Below, piece by piece: positions 50,022-61,942 of a DNA stretch of 64,000 nucleotides; position 1 is the stretch's first letter; every line of letters begins with the position of its first letter. The DNA lies in assembly GCA_025617745.1 (NCBI GenBank), contig CM046868.1:17240615-17304614 (forward strand), in the 5' to 3' direction. This DNA is from Heliocidaris erythrogramma. Its lineage: Eukaryota; Echinodermata; Echinoidea; Camarodonta; Echinometridae. Under the pieces are notes generated by a model. It made no database searches. It had not been told where the DNA came from and worked only from the letters and a program-made list of their open reading frames with translations. Position numbers and translations under genes: made by a program.

Positions 50022-50147
50022 AAGCGCTCTCTCTCTCTCTGTCTCTCTCTGTCTCTGTCGGTCTCTGTCTCTGTCTCTCTGTCTCTCTCTCTGTCTCTCT
50101 CTCTCTCTCTGTCTCTCTGTGTCTCTCTCTGTGTCTCTGTCTGTCTC

Positions 50148-50184
<37 letters not shown>

Positions 50185-50185
50185 A
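50022..50185. repeat. (CTCTGT)n microsatellite
   Basis: A pyrimidine-rich tract of CTCT and CTGT units, interrupted only by a few substitutions. Confidence 0.9.
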
Positions 50186-50229
50186 CATCATCATCATTTC
50201 ATTTCATTTACATTTACATATATTTACAT

Positions 50230-50346
50230 ATGATGGCTATTATAGCTAATATGCCCAGTAATCCTCAAATTGGCAAGAATCCTACCTAGGATATAAAAAA
50301 AACAGCAGAACGGAGGTATAGATAGGATTTGTATGGAGCGGAGGTA
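50230..50346. repeat. Dispersed ~115-bp repeat, copy 2
   Basis: It is nearly identical to 25250-25367. It ends just before the tRNA-derived repeat. Confidence 0.7.
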
Positions 50347-50382
50347 TGTAGTGCAGCAAGATCAGATTCGCTGTCAATTGCT

Positions 50383-50632
50383 CGTGGTCTAGTGGTAAAG
50401 GCGTCTGGTCAGACTATCAGAGTATTCTCTGTCTACACTGCACTCGCGTTTAAGGTCCCGGGTTCGAATCCCGCTCTTTCTTGCTGAAATTTTTTCAGTT
50501 ATGAATCGATAACGATAGCGTTTATTCCGTTATAAATAACTGAATTTCAACAATGAAAACCAAGAAACTTGACTAATTATTCACTTGTTCAGGCGGATTT
50601 AATGGCGGCTGGGCATAATAACGACTTTGGCC
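50383..50632 (+). repeat. tRNA-derived repeat (SINE-like), copy 2, with A and B boxes
   Basis: TGGTCTAGTGGTAAAGGCG is a good RNA polymerase III A box and GGGTTCGAATCCC a perfect B box. They are about 75 bp apart, longer than in an ordinary tRNA. The acceptor stem does not pair, so it is tRNA-derived rather than a tRNA gene. The 3' part (AATCGATAACGATAGC to GGCGGCTGGGCATAATAACG) is shared with copy 1. No A-rich tail is seen. Confidence 0.7.
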
Positions 50633-51059
50633 CATATGATAATTTACATATTTTTGTTCTTACCTTGGGTGGACCTTAAACCTCCGATCTCTTGATTTAC
50701 TGTCGTGCGCTCTCACGATGTAGCTGCAGAGGCGTGTTAGCAATTTGGGTTCTCATAACATACTTATAAGAAGTGAAGAGTTTTTTATAACAGCAGATGG
50801 CGCTCTTCCGATTACTGTGAGTTGAGAGTGAACTAGTACATAGAGTTACATGAGTATGTAATGCTATGGTGTAAATGCATACATGAAATTGATACTGTAT
50901 GTAGTCTTGTTTTCATGACATTTAAATAAAAATATTACGAAACATATTCCATTGGAAGATTAAAAGTTTTACAGTGCTCTATTTATTTATGGATTATTGT
51001 CGTTTATTTGTTTAAAGATCTTACCTTAAAATAACACTAACCAACCCCAATTCCTAACC

Positions 51060-51290
51060 TACCCCAAGACTAATTACTACTTAGACTCGTAATTCTATTA
51101 GAATTAGACCCTACGACTCTAGATTATCTTGACCCTAGGACTCTAGATTATGTAGACCCTAGGACTGAGAATTGTCTAGACCATAGGACTCTAACCCTAA
51201 CCCAAACCCTTAGCTAGGACTGAGAATTATAAAGACTCTGATTATGTAGACCCTAACCTAGGACTCCCATTTCTGAAACTGAGGATTCTC
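51060..51290. repeat. Degenerate ~30-bp tandem repeat
   Basis: GACCCTAGGACT, CTAGATTAT and GAGAATT recur in changing order. A short CCCTAACCC stretch resembles telomeric sequence but is too short and irregular for an interstitial telomere. Confidence 0.55.
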
Positions 51291-51464
51291 AATATATTAG
51301 CATTGCACTTGAAAAAAAAAAGTACTGGTAATGTAGGCAAGACTATTAAAGAACATTATCAGTGCACACGCAGCGAAAACGTGTGCTGTATGTGTGCCCG
51401 ACGTGTGTGCATGCGCTTATGCAGCAGCTGTACTTTGTAGTCCGCGATCTATTGTTGGAAGGCA

Positions 51465-51772
51465 TACGACTATCTTTCTACAGCTGGTTTCCAACATCTG
51501 ACAGTTAATCACTCATAATTTTGTGGATCCCACAACCAGCGCAAATACTAATTCAATTGAGAATTTGTGGTGGCAAGTAAAGCGTCAGTTCAGCCAAACA
51601 CAGACAAGGACAAGTGGAGCCTTCACCTGAGGCTGAGAGAATATATGTGGAGACATGCTCACAGGTAAACTATACACAGCGCTGTCGCGGCGTTTGGTCG
51701 GGCTAGCTCACATGCAGGAGGACTTATTTGATGCTCTCCTGAAAGATATCGCTGAGCTCTATAAACCTTAAA
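51465..51772 (+). pseudogene. Merlin (IS1016/ISXO2-like) transposase C-terminal remnant
   Basis: The + strand encodes NFVDPTTSANTNSIENLWW, then REYMWRHAH in another frame, then EDLFDALLKDIAELYKP and a stop. In Merlin and ISXO2-type transposases this region is FVDP..(G/A)..T...E..W, a MWR motif, and a similar C-terminal tail; the glutamate of IENLWW is the expected third catalytic residue. Frameshifts lie near 51528 and 51627, and a 45-bp stretch related to 42229-42275 interrupts it near 51666-51712. The N-terminal part was not found. Confidence 0.68.
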
Positions 51773-52105
51773 GGTACTAAGCTATTATTTACTAATTTAA
51801 AATTTAAAAAAGAGTGTGACATTTTGGTGGCTGGGATATGTCCAAGCCACCAAAAATTTCACCCTCTTTTAGAATGTTAGAACAGTGAAAAAAAAAAATA
51901 ATATGGTAGCAAAAAAAAAAAAAATTAAAAAAATAAGGTGGCTGGGACATAAGGAAGTCTTGTCCAAGTGGATCTTCAGATAAGCTTGTACATGTATAAG
52001 TGAGACACGCCACTAATTCATTGACATTTTGTTCTTGTTGTCATTGTTATTGATGAAATGTGTTCATGCATCACCCGCATTAGTCATGTTCCGTTGATAC
52101 TACAT

Positions 52106-52326
52106 CAGTGGTGGATCCAGGGGGGGGCACAGGGGGCATGTGCCCCCCCGGCCCCCCAAAATAGCCTTTGCTTATCAGAGAATTTTGGAGGGAAAAGGAT
52201 CGCCACTAAAATGCAGAGGACCTTTTTTTTTTTTTTTTTGCTTGTCAGAGAATTTTGGAGTAGGGAAAAACCCTTTTTTTTTGTGTGTGTGTGCCCCCCG
52301 TTTACTAAATCCTGGATCCGCCACTG
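52106..52326. mobile_element. hAT-like MITE, 221 bp
   Basis: The ends CAGTGGTGGATCCAG and CTGGATCCGCCACTG are inverted repeats with one mismatch. TACAT on both sides may be a target duplication, shorter than the 8 bp expected. The interior has two GTCAGAGAATTTTGGAG-like repeats and T runs. Confidence 0.75.
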
Positions 52327-52454
52327 TACATTGTCCAGCAACACTAGTGGTCTATGCAAATGGGTATTGACCACTGTCTATCAACCATGTCTAGCGTTGC
52401 AAACTGCGACTACAAAGTGCTGATGACATGCTTTTTGCTGAAATTACATATATT

Positions 52455-54376
52455 TTTATGCCTCCGCCCACCGTAAGTGGTGCCGGAGGCATTATGTTTT
52501 TGGGTCGTCCGTCCTTACGTCCGTGCGTACGTCCTTCATCCGTGCGTCCCCTTTTTCGTTCTCGCAATAACTTCAAAACTGTTTTTTTGATCAGTTTGTA
52601 ACTTGGCCCATGTATTCATATGGGAGGGACGATGAACTGATTGGATTTTGGGGTCTCAAGGTCAAAGGTCACAGAGGTAATTATGTACATAAAAATGGTT
52701 AGTTCTCGCGATAACTGAAGAACTGTTTGACAGATCAGCTTCTAACCTGGCCCATGTTTGCATATGGGAGGGACGATGAACTGATTAGATTTTAGGGTCT
52801 CAAGGTCAAAGTTCAAAGGTCATAGCTCACAATGGTTCATTTGGCGGATCAGCTTCCAACTTGGCCCATGTATTCATATGGGAGGGACGATGAACTGATT
52901 AGATTTTGGGGTCTCAAGGTCAAAGGTCACAGAGGTTACCGTAATTATGTACATAAAAATGGTTAGTTCTCGCGATAACTGAAGAACTGTTTGACAGATC
53001 AGCTTCTAACCTGGCCCATGTTTGCATATGGGAGGGACGATGAACTGATTAGATTTTAGGGTCTCAAGGTCAAAGTTCAAAGGTCATAGAGGTCATTATA
53101 ACAATGGTTCGTGATGTATGGAGTCTAGGCCTACCTATATTAGAAATTTCAAGGGGAAAGTGGTCTATTTGCTATAAAATATCTATTTGCTATAAAATAT
53201 CCTATTTCCTTGGTGTATTTGATGATTGTAAGTCATCAGTGGTAAGTTTTTTATTTGTACGGGATGAAAATGAAATTAATAAATTTTCTGTCTCCTGTGC
53301 TTTTTAAAGATCACATTGCAAAGAAAATCACAAATATGGCAATTAACGTATCACTAGAAACTGGGAAGCTTACAGATGGCAATCGTATAAGTTGGCAATC
53401 GTATACAGATGACAATCGTATAAGTTTTATGTCAACTGCGTATCTGATGATTATAAAAACAACATAAATAAAAGCTCTTCTAAGCATCTGGAATATCCGA
53501 GGATTCGCCAGAAATATAGCGATGTTTTGATGTCGTCACACTAGGGATCGATCCTGCTTAAGCAGACGACGTCCTATAATGAATGAACGTAATTGCAATG
53601 CAATTATTTATCAAATTATAAAGAGTTTGGTATATTTAACATGACCTTATTTCACACCATTCTAAAAGGGAAAGTGAAACTGATTCTGATAGCTAAAACT
53701 GTTTGATTGTAAATACACAGGAGAAGGGTCAATGATCAATGAAATAAACCCCATTTTCAATTTGAAAAGCCCTCCGAATAATATCACAGATTGTATTCGT
53801 TCCCTCTTGAAACGCCGAACATGCCCCGGTGCAAGCAGCTGAAAATACAATGGCGTCTTATTTTGTTTACATGTGACTGATTCCTTTATTTTTTTAACGC
53901 TGCATTTTTCATTAAAATAATACCATACACGAGTTAAGAGTGAGGCAACAGACTAACATTAAGACTGACGCTAGTCAAGTAAGAGAAATAAGTGAAGAGG
54001 AGATGACAAAACAGGCACTGAAAAATGTGTAAGATGTTATGGGACATCGTCTGCTTAGACAGGACTGGTCCTTCGTGTGTTGTCACACATCTCAGCAGCG
54101 TTCAAGGAGCTCTTCAGCTGCTATATCGGGGGCTGTATTTTACCGTTTTATAATTAATAATAATCATTAATTCAAATGTTTCCAAGCGTTGAATTTGGAT
54201 AACCTTGTATAATTTATGCCATCTATGCAATAATAAGTATTAAGCCAATATTTATTTTGATGGAATTTTCTTGCAATGATCTTTAAGTGAAAGATTTGTA
54301 ATTTTGTTGGACCAATCCTTTTTAGAGTGTACATGTATGCCATACATTTCCAATCTGGTGATGGCGGAGGCATAAA
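52455..54376. mobile_element. Element with 14-bp inverted ends, minisatellite, nested C3
   Basis: TTTATGCCTCCGCC (52455-52468) and its exact complement (54363-54376) are the ends. A tandem array at about 52560-53100 repeats GGGAGGGACGATGAACTGAT, GGGTCTCAAGGTCAAAG and TTCTCGCGATAACTG. A C-type element (about 53320-54255) is nested within. The architecture equals 20949-22206 with different sequence. Confidence 0.78.
53320..54255. mobile_element. 0.93-kb element, copy C3
   Basis: It aligns with C1 and C2 from AAGAAAATCACAAATATGGC to AATAAGTATTAAGCC. It has a small local duplication (GATGGCAATCGTATAAG repeated near 53385-53410) and lacks the GTTCTACT end. Confidence 0.78.
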
Positions 54377-54501
54377 TTCTGACCACGCGGTCGAAGATTC
54401 ATCTAGTTTTATCTAAATATTAAACTAAATAAAACTTCAACTATTAATTGATTGGATTTATTATGTTAAATTTAGTTAACCAACTTACAATTACCCCCGA
54501 T

Positions 54502-54769
54502 AAAGCCTTCGCTGCGCTCATAGACCCAGAAGTGTCCCGTAATTTCATTGACCTACAGTCACGCGATTTTCAGATCCACCATACGTTAGACAAGACCGCT
54601 ACGAGTCTACAGCACTGTGCCGAAGACGCCCCGTCAGAATGCGTACAAGGCCCGCTCGTAGCGGTCTTGTATAATGACTGGTAGATAGATCTCAAAATTG
54701 CATGAGTGACTGTATAGGTTGATGACATTACGGGACACTTCTGGGTATACAAGCGCAACAAAAGGCTTT
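54502..54769. mobile_element. Foldback MITE with ~50-bp ends and internal hairpin
   Basis: The ends share ACCCAGAAGTGTCCCGTAAT and its complement. Inside, CAAGACCGCTACGAG (54591-54605) and its exact complement (54655-54669) form a second hairpin. It is GC-rich compared with its surroundings. Confidence 0.78.
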
Positions 54770-54779
54770 TTCAGGGAGT

Positions 54780-55527
54780 TTGGACAATATTGAACCTACT
54801 GATAAACATTAAAATTAAAATTTCACATTTTGTTTTCAATTTTTTTTAAATCTAGGGGGAAAAAATGGGGTTTTAATACTCTAAAGCTATGGTGAAATGG
54901 GAGATGAGAGAAGCTGGCTCATGGTAAAGGTGATTTTCAAGAGGTTCTTTAGACTCTAAAATGGCTGCTATATTGGAGAGCTAGATTACATGTAAGTACC
55001 AGGCTCTATGAAGAGTAGCATCAACTTTTTTTTGTTTTTATTCTTCAAAGAGCCTTCCAGGCTAGACTAGGGTGCAAATTTTCTTAAAAAGGCCCTGGAA
55101 AATCACTTTCTTACTGGTCCATGCTACTGAAATGTTCTTCACCATTATGATAGCTTCTCCTTCTGGGAAGACTTGACATAGTCTACTGAAAAAAATCTTG
55201 TAATTTTATAAAATGAATATATTTGGGTAAAAAAGGGGCAGATTCAAAATGGCCACTTTTTGGTGCATGCACGTATGCTGTCAGTGATGCAACATAAACA
55301 AAACTATACGATGTGGTGCAGTAGTGGAGATGTCTGATGAAATCTCCATTGACGCTATATGTGGAGATGTAGACAAAGAGATTTGATCATACTCAGTATG
55401 CCCTCCGAAGGGGGGCTAGAATGAACTGCCCTCATTAGTTCGGACTCTCCAGCCCTCCTTCTGAAAGCATACTGTGTATGATTGAACAATGCCAATAATA
55501 CTGCATATTTTCTAGATTGCATACATT
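54780..55527. other. No recognisable feature
   Basis: This is AT-rich sequence with no supported coding or repeat structure. Confidence 0.5.
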
Positions 55528-55895
55528 AAATGTATGGGGGAAAAAATAAGATTAATATTTATATTAATTTTTTTGGCCACAAAGAAACTCTGCATCGATC
55601 TCTACATTGGCTAACATGGAAAATCAGAACTTTAACATAGGGACAGAGTTTTTCTGTCGTGAAGATGCAAGCGCTCGCCCTCTCGCGGTGACCAAAAGAT
55701 GTACACAATGATTCTGATATACAGTTTTGCCAGAACTGACAGTAAATTGTAATTATCTTTTCCAACAATAGTGAGTTGAATTTATTGTATTTCATTGACA
55801 TGTTGGTGTCGGTATTTAGAAATCAAATGCCAATTTTGAGTGAATGTTGGTGACTTTTGTGCAGTGGTGAAAGTGTTGAGGTGTATGACTATGTC
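55528..55895 (+). mobile_element. Old relic of an A unit
   Basis: CACAAAGAAACTCTGCATCGATC, AAAAGATGTACACAATGA, ACAGTAAATTG, TTTTCCAACA then TAGTGAGTTGAATTTATTG follow the A unit on the + strand in order. Many CpG sites of the young copies are TG or CA here, and the frame is broken by several gaps. The donor context is retained. The age difference shows that the A family was active long before the 14.8-25 kb cluster formed. Confidence 0.72.
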
Positions 55896-55899
55896 CGAG

Positions 55900-58180
55900 T
55901 GTACCGTGACACGAAATGTCGATATGTCTGCCACCCAAGTTACATGTCACATGGATTCATGTAGCTGTACATACATTTCAAGCATTGATTTGTCCTCACT
56001 TTCCACAGAATTGCATAGAGGCAGGAACGTATCGCAGCTGGAGAATGAATGAGGGTGTGCGTGCACTTCATGTAATCTGGATACGCATGCGAATCTTGCT
56101 TTTGCTAGTCTCTGCATTCAGCTACTTATACTCGCATAAGGAGATGACACTACTTTAAGCCTTACCATATTTATTCGCGTAAAAATCATCAGACCTTGTG
56201 AATATTTAGTACCACTGGTGCACACACATGTGTCTGTGAGACGTACTTATTATTCATAAGGTAAGAGGATTTTTAAGCCACTAATTTTATGTTGCACACA
56301 TCGTTTGACTGTTATACAAGGAATTGATGAAATACAAATGAGTGGAAAGAAGTAATATTGCTTATAAAAGTGATAAAAATAACAAAAATTATGCATGATA
56401 TCACAAAGCTTTTTTATTCTTTTCATTCTGGAATTATGATATTTTAACGAATGGCAGTTTTAAGACTGTGAATGAATGTAAGACTAATTATTGACAACGA
56501 TTGCGAACATACACAAGCTTTCATTGTCTGTACGATCACTAATGAAAATGAAATTTGAATCAAGTTATCAAATATCACGCCAAAGAGATTCCAATACAAT
56601 ATAGGGTTTATTGACAAGTGTCAAAGGTACATAGCATCTTTTACAATTGCAGGTGTTTGTAATTCCTAAGCAGGTCAGTATTGTAGTGGCTGGGGCTTAC
56701 TGTACCATGCAGTCTTTTGTTATTTCATGGTAGAGTGGTTTTCTGCTAGGTTGGGAAAGCTAAGGCAAGCTAGGGCAATGCATGCATGCTAGCGCAGCCA
56801 TTTTGTTAGAAGCTTTGAGCTGCTAAGGTTGCAGTAGCAATACTGCCAGAGAGCCACACCCAAGATGCCAGGGTAGGCAGCCTGTGGTTCCAGTAAGCAG
56901 GACTTTTCCAATCAGACTGTAAGTGACATTTCATTTGTTTTTAAGCTACTTTTGTGTCGAAATGCATGTCTTATTTCTGAGAGAAGAATTGATCCTTTTT
57001 CTGACTTTGTTAAAATATTACAAGAGCACTAAAGACTGATTATTATAAACATTTGGTATAGTTTTTTCATATGACAGAAACCTGAATAATTATTTACTTA
57101 TTCAATGCCATAATATGAGAGTAAACTTTTTGATGTTTATGTGTATTTTGTAAATCACATTTGGAGAGTTTGCTTGTCAGTAATTTTGCATGATGTAATT
57201 TTGATTGCGAAAGGAAAGTGTCCTGATAGTCTTAGTTATAGACTTCTGTATTTGTTTCTATAGATTTCATTTAGGTTGATATTTGAAATCGTGAACTAGA
57301 ATTGATCTTTTATGCCTTCATTATTGATTGTGCATGTTTGAATTATATATTGATTATTGATTATTCAAGTACATGTTTGATATAATTAAGGCCATAGGCT
57401 TTATAGATATGACGTCATCTTGTTTGATAAATATTGTATTGTAGATGGCGGAATTTTCTGGATCCTAGAAATATTTGAGGATTCAAGATTTCACGGATTC
57501 GTGGAATGATCGGATACCCGTCAAGTTCGTCGGTTTCAAGGTGCGATGAGACTAGTCGTTCACCCAAGCTTATTACGCGTTCAGGACAACGACGGAGCTC
57601 CTTCAAGGAAGGACATCGCAACCTCTACTTCATCGCTACCTCTACTTCATCATCTTCAGTTCATCACGCCCGATGTAGAATTAAACATAGAAACTCCAAC
57701 AGAAAGCGATAATTCACGTGAACATTTATTTAGTAAACAGGCCTATAACGTTTATACAATAATTAGTATTTAAATAGGAATCATAATTATGCATATGTGC
57801 TAAAAGTAATTATATTATTCAAATTCATATTGTTGTACGTTTATACTGTTAACCAGATTATTGAAACGATTGTTGTATTATATTCTGATTTGATTTGAAG
57901 ATTTATAATCCCAGATGGGATTTTGTCTTATTAAACAGAATATTAACTTTAAATAACTGTTTCTAGAATTAATTTTTCTTGGTTCGTGAGAGTTGGTCAA
58001 ACAACCTAAATCTAGATTAACATGTCAAAGTCCTCTGGACATATCCAGTTGTGACAACAAGTATCCTGTAAATTATCTGGAAATGGACTGAAAATTTCAT
58101 CTGAGTAAATGGAAGTCTAACTCGCATATTTTCTCCCCAAATTATCAAAGGGGATGGGAGTTTCAAGTCTGTAAGTTAAA
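55900..58180. other. Long intergenic/intronic stretch without a supported gene
   Basis: No domain was recognised in any short frame. The piece 57440-57720 is less AT-rich and may belong to the non-coding end of the gypsy element on the minus strand, but no long terminal repeat pair could be matched to 61000-61700. Confidence 0.4.
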
Positions 58181-58189
58181 AATTTAGGA

Positions 58190-59674
58190 CTATGTTGGAG
58201 TCGACTCCACTCGCTTACTAGCGAGTATAGTAATGTCGCTATGAGTGACAGTGTCCAATATCTGTAGCTGCCTCTGCTTGGAGTAGCCAAACCTAGCGAG
58301 GTCATCTCCATGGTAGTCCTCAGCATCCAAATGTGACTCATCAACTTGGATGTCGAGTGGGACATCTTGTGCCTTGTTGGGGTTTGGCAGTCTACTCAGG
58401 GCATCTGAGAGCACCATGTCCTTCCCAGGCTTGTACCTGACTTGGCAGTCATAGCCTTGTATCTTAATGAGGAGTCGTTGGAGACGGGGTGGTGCACATG
58501 CCAAAGGCTTCCTCCAGATCATCTCGTGGGGTCGGTGATCTGTCTCAACCGTGAACTCCTTCCCAAACAGGTAGGTGTGAAACCTCATGATGCCAAACAC
58601 TAAAGCAAGTGTTGCTCGCTCGATGTTCGAGTAATTGGCCTGTGCTTGTGATAGACTTTTAGAAGCGAAGGCGACTGGTCTTCCTCCTTGGAGGAGGCAT
58701 GCTCCTAAACCCTTCTGTGAAGCGTCTACTTCGAGGGTGGTCCCTTCTCGGGGGCTGAAGTACTTCAAACATGACTCGGGATTGATGGAATGTTTCAGCG
58801 CCTCAAAAGCACATTGATGGTCTTCTTGCCAGAGAAATGGCAGATCTTTCTTGATCAAGTCGCGAAGGATTGATGAACGTTCTGCGTAGTTCGGGATGTA
58901 TGATGCCATATAGGTAAAAAGTCCAAGGCATCTATGCAGTTCATCCTTGCTCTGTGGTGCAGGCATCTGGCAGACATCCTCCACTTTCTGAGGATCAGGG
59001 CGGATCCCACCGGCGGTGTAGATGGATCCGAAAAATTGTAATGTGATCCGTCTTGATCTTGCACTTGGTGCCGTTTCCATGAGCTGGAGAAGGTTCCGAT
59101 CATGATCTGCTTCTGTTTCACCAAAAACAGCAGTGTCGTCTGCTATTCCCACACATCCAGGGACCTGGGCAATGATATGATCCATGCGCTCCTGGAAGAT
59201 GTCCTGGCTAACAGATAATCCAAACGGCAGACGTTCGAAGCAGTATCGGCCAAAAGGCGTCCTAAAAGTAGTCAACTCCTGTGACTTCTTCTCCAGATAT
59301 ACCGACCAATACCAAGATTTGGCATCTAGTTTGGAGAAGAAACGTGCCCCACTGAACTCCGGATTCAACTCTTCTAATGTAGGTATCTTGTGAGGGCATC
59401 GGCTGAGTGCATTATTTAGCTGCTTCGGGTCCAGACAGAGTCTTAGACTCCCATCCTTCTTGACACTGGTCGTCAGAGAGCTGCACCACTGTGTGTAATG
59501 GTAGACTTTCCGTATTACACCCTGTTGTTCCATCTTGTCACGGATGTGAACGCTGCACTTTCTTGGCGGGTCTATTGAAGGCGTAGCATCATCCTTGAGA
59601 TAGAGAGAAGCTGCTCCTTTGAAGTTTCCCCAAGGTATCAAACTGCTTCGGGTATGCTGATTTGAGGTCATCAA
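58190..59674 (-). pseudogene. Ty3/gypsy pol fragment: reverse transcriptase and RNase H, no integrase
   Basis: The frame has 494 codons. The reverse transcriptase has FFSKLDAKSWYW (Asp about residue 117), LPFGLSVSQDIFQ and IADD at about 177-180, the usual YxDD site with A at x. RNase H follows, with LEVDASQKGLGA (Asp 317), IERATLALV (Glu 352) and TDHRP (Asp 379), so those catalytic residues are present. The frame stops soon after SDALSRLPN, and integrase is missing. The first codons are not native: the preceding protease-linker sequence lies in the upstream frame, and the shift to this frame lies inside a conserved FDT-G-NF motif near 59630. It lies antisense in KCTD9 intron 1. Confidence 0.85.
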
Positions 59675-60977
59675 TTGACTGGATTGATGGGTGCTTGGCT
59701 TGTGTAACCTGCACCGGACTCTGCCTCACCCCATGGAGGGTTACCACCTCTAGCTTCTTGGAAGATGGGAGCCCAACAATGACTGGTCCCTTGACGCTAA
59801 CAACATACCACAAATGATCTGTCCAAGTGGAGTCTCTGTACTTGCATTTTATCCTAATGGTGCCAAAACATGGTATTGGCGATTCACCATATGCAGAGAG
59901 CTTTGCTCTCGTAGGACGAAGGACGTCGTTCCATCGATCACCATACATGTCTTGAAGTGTGCGTAGTGGGAGTACATTTCCACTTGCTCCAGTGTTGATC
60001 TTGGCGTGCAGACGGTGCTGTCCCTTAAGACTTGGACATCGGATGTCTAGCTTAGCATAAGCCTCAGTCTCCTGGTCAACCGAATCGATGGTGATCACTA
60101 CCATGTGGAAGTCTACTCCATCACTATCCTCTTCAAAAGCTTCGATTTCAGCCTCATGTACCTGGCGTTGACCCCTGTGCCTCGACTTCGACCTTCTTCT
60201 CCCTGATTTGGACTGCCGTATTTTCTGTTCATGTGGCAGTTCTCTAACGGGAGTCTGTTGGGGCTGCTTGCTGCCTTTTGCTTTCCTACACTTCTTTGCC
60301 CAGTGGCCCTTATTTCCGCAGGCATTGCAGATGCTCTTGAAAGCTGGGCATTTCCTTGGAGGGTGTCTACGACCACAGTTCCCACAACTCCGTTGACTGT
60401 CTGAATGGATAGCATCAATGTTCCCTTGGTGCCCAGGAGTCTGCAGGATCTGCAAGCATCTCTTACCAGCCAGAATTGCTTCATATTTCCAACCCTCGTC
60501 TACTAACTGGTCTATCAAGAACCCTTTTGGTTTATCAAGGAGGTCCTTTTGATACTGTTCAGTCATTGTAGACGTAATGACAAGCTCAATGAGCCTCTCT
60601 GCTAATTCTTCATCTGAGAAAGCACACTCCTTGGCTTTGCTCCTGCACCGGTTCACAAAGTCATCAATAGTCTCGTCAGACTTTTGCCGGTATCTCATCA
60701 GCTCCAACCTGTGGATCCTGAATTGACTGAAACTCGCAGCTGCCTCTCGAACAGTTCCCATATTTTGTCGGGTTTCTTCTGGTCTTCCTCTGACAAACCA
60801 GATGCGTTTATTCTCTTCAAACCTTCATTTCCTAATGCTAGTTTAATCTTCGTTGCTTGCTTCCACTGAATCTGTTACCTCATTGTCCAAAAGATAAAGT
60901 TCCATCCGTTGCTTAAAAAGCTTGAACTCCTCAGAAACATTAGGAGCAATCCAATTCATCTCTGGATAACGAGCCAT
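59589..60977 (-). pseudogene. Ty3/gypsy gag-protease, frameshifted
   Basis: The likely start is an ATG at 60977 (peptide beginning MARYPEMNW). That frame ends at about 60846. Gag similarity resumes in other frames, with another shift near 60722, and then runs open to 59589. Two zinc knuckles are visible in the 390-codon frame: C126-x2-C-x3-H-x4-C and C145-x2-C-x4-H-x4-C. The protease active site reads INTGAS where an aspartate (DTGA) is expected, at about residue 256, which should abolish catalysis. With the gag-pol shift there are at least three frame breaks, so the element is inactive. Confidence 0.8.
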
Positions 60978-60979
60978 GT

Positions 60980-61920
60980 TGTACTTTATCTCTTCTTTCC
61001 TTTGTAAGCTAGAAAGGTTATGTACATGTATTCAATACATATGACAAGAGCATAAATGTACAACTGAATATGAATTTAAACAAGAGAAATCCTTGGCTGT
61101 GTATGACGAATGCGGTCAGATACACTGCTAAACTCTCACACAAAATGCAATATATAGCACAAGCTGGGTTAATTAACATAGAATATACATGTATGCAGCT
61201 TGACGAGATCTGGTATTGCAAAAAGATAGACTTCATACATATATTACCTTGATTAATAGCACGGCATGTTAAATACCCTCAGTGCATACAAGAGCATTGT
61301 CAAACGTAGGGTCTACCACAGAAAAATACAATTCTACACGAATGCAAACTAGTGTACAGTACATGACCTTGATTTAGCCACTAACTTGTACATGTACCTG
61401 TAAGTAAATGTACATGTATGTAATGACATAAAGCTCAATGTATGTTGTTCAATGATATGACAAAATTAATTGTCCACATTCAACCGAGTCTCGGAGTGTC
61501 TAGAGTTTAGTCCAGTCCGACTGATTATAATTAATATTTTAGAAAAATTGAAGCATTTTGACCAGTTGAAATTATGCATTGACATTTATTTTCCTGTTGG
61601 TACTCTTGTTGGAGAGAATTTGGCCTTACTATTTTTTTTAAAAGTCCACCACACTTCGTAAAACCACTGGTGAGAATCTTGAATGTACATGTAATCTATT
61701 TTTCAGGACCAGGAATCAAAGCGAAAGTGCCAAGCCATGAAATGAGGAAATTTGTAATTGGCAGTTTATAAGGTGTTTAGATTGAAGAACAACGTTGAAT
61801 AGACATGCTGAAGCTTTTTGTCTTGCACTCATCAGAGTAATCAGTGCGGTCTAAAGCTTCAATATGTCTCTATCCAACGCTATATTTTGAATTCATAGTA
61901 CTATCTGTAGTATCTTCATT
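60980..61920. other. No recognisable feature
   Basis: This is AT-rich sequence with many TACATGTA motifs. It may contain the leader of the gypsy element near 60980-61020, but no primer-binding site or long terminal repeat could be recognised. Confidence 0.4.
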
Positions 61921-61942
61921 AATTGATGAAATTGTTTTCCCG

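Noticed and set aside
50383..50490. Functional tRNA gene
   Set aside because: The boxes are present, but they are too far apart and the acceptor stem does not pair; the flank is shared with another copy.
51180..51215. Interstitial telomere repeat (CCCTAA-like)
   Set aside because: Only one or two irregular units occur within a different degenerate repeat.
57400..58060. Long terminal repeat of the gypsy element
   Set aside because: No matching copy was found beyond the gag end, and there is no polypurine tract at the candidate border near 58056.
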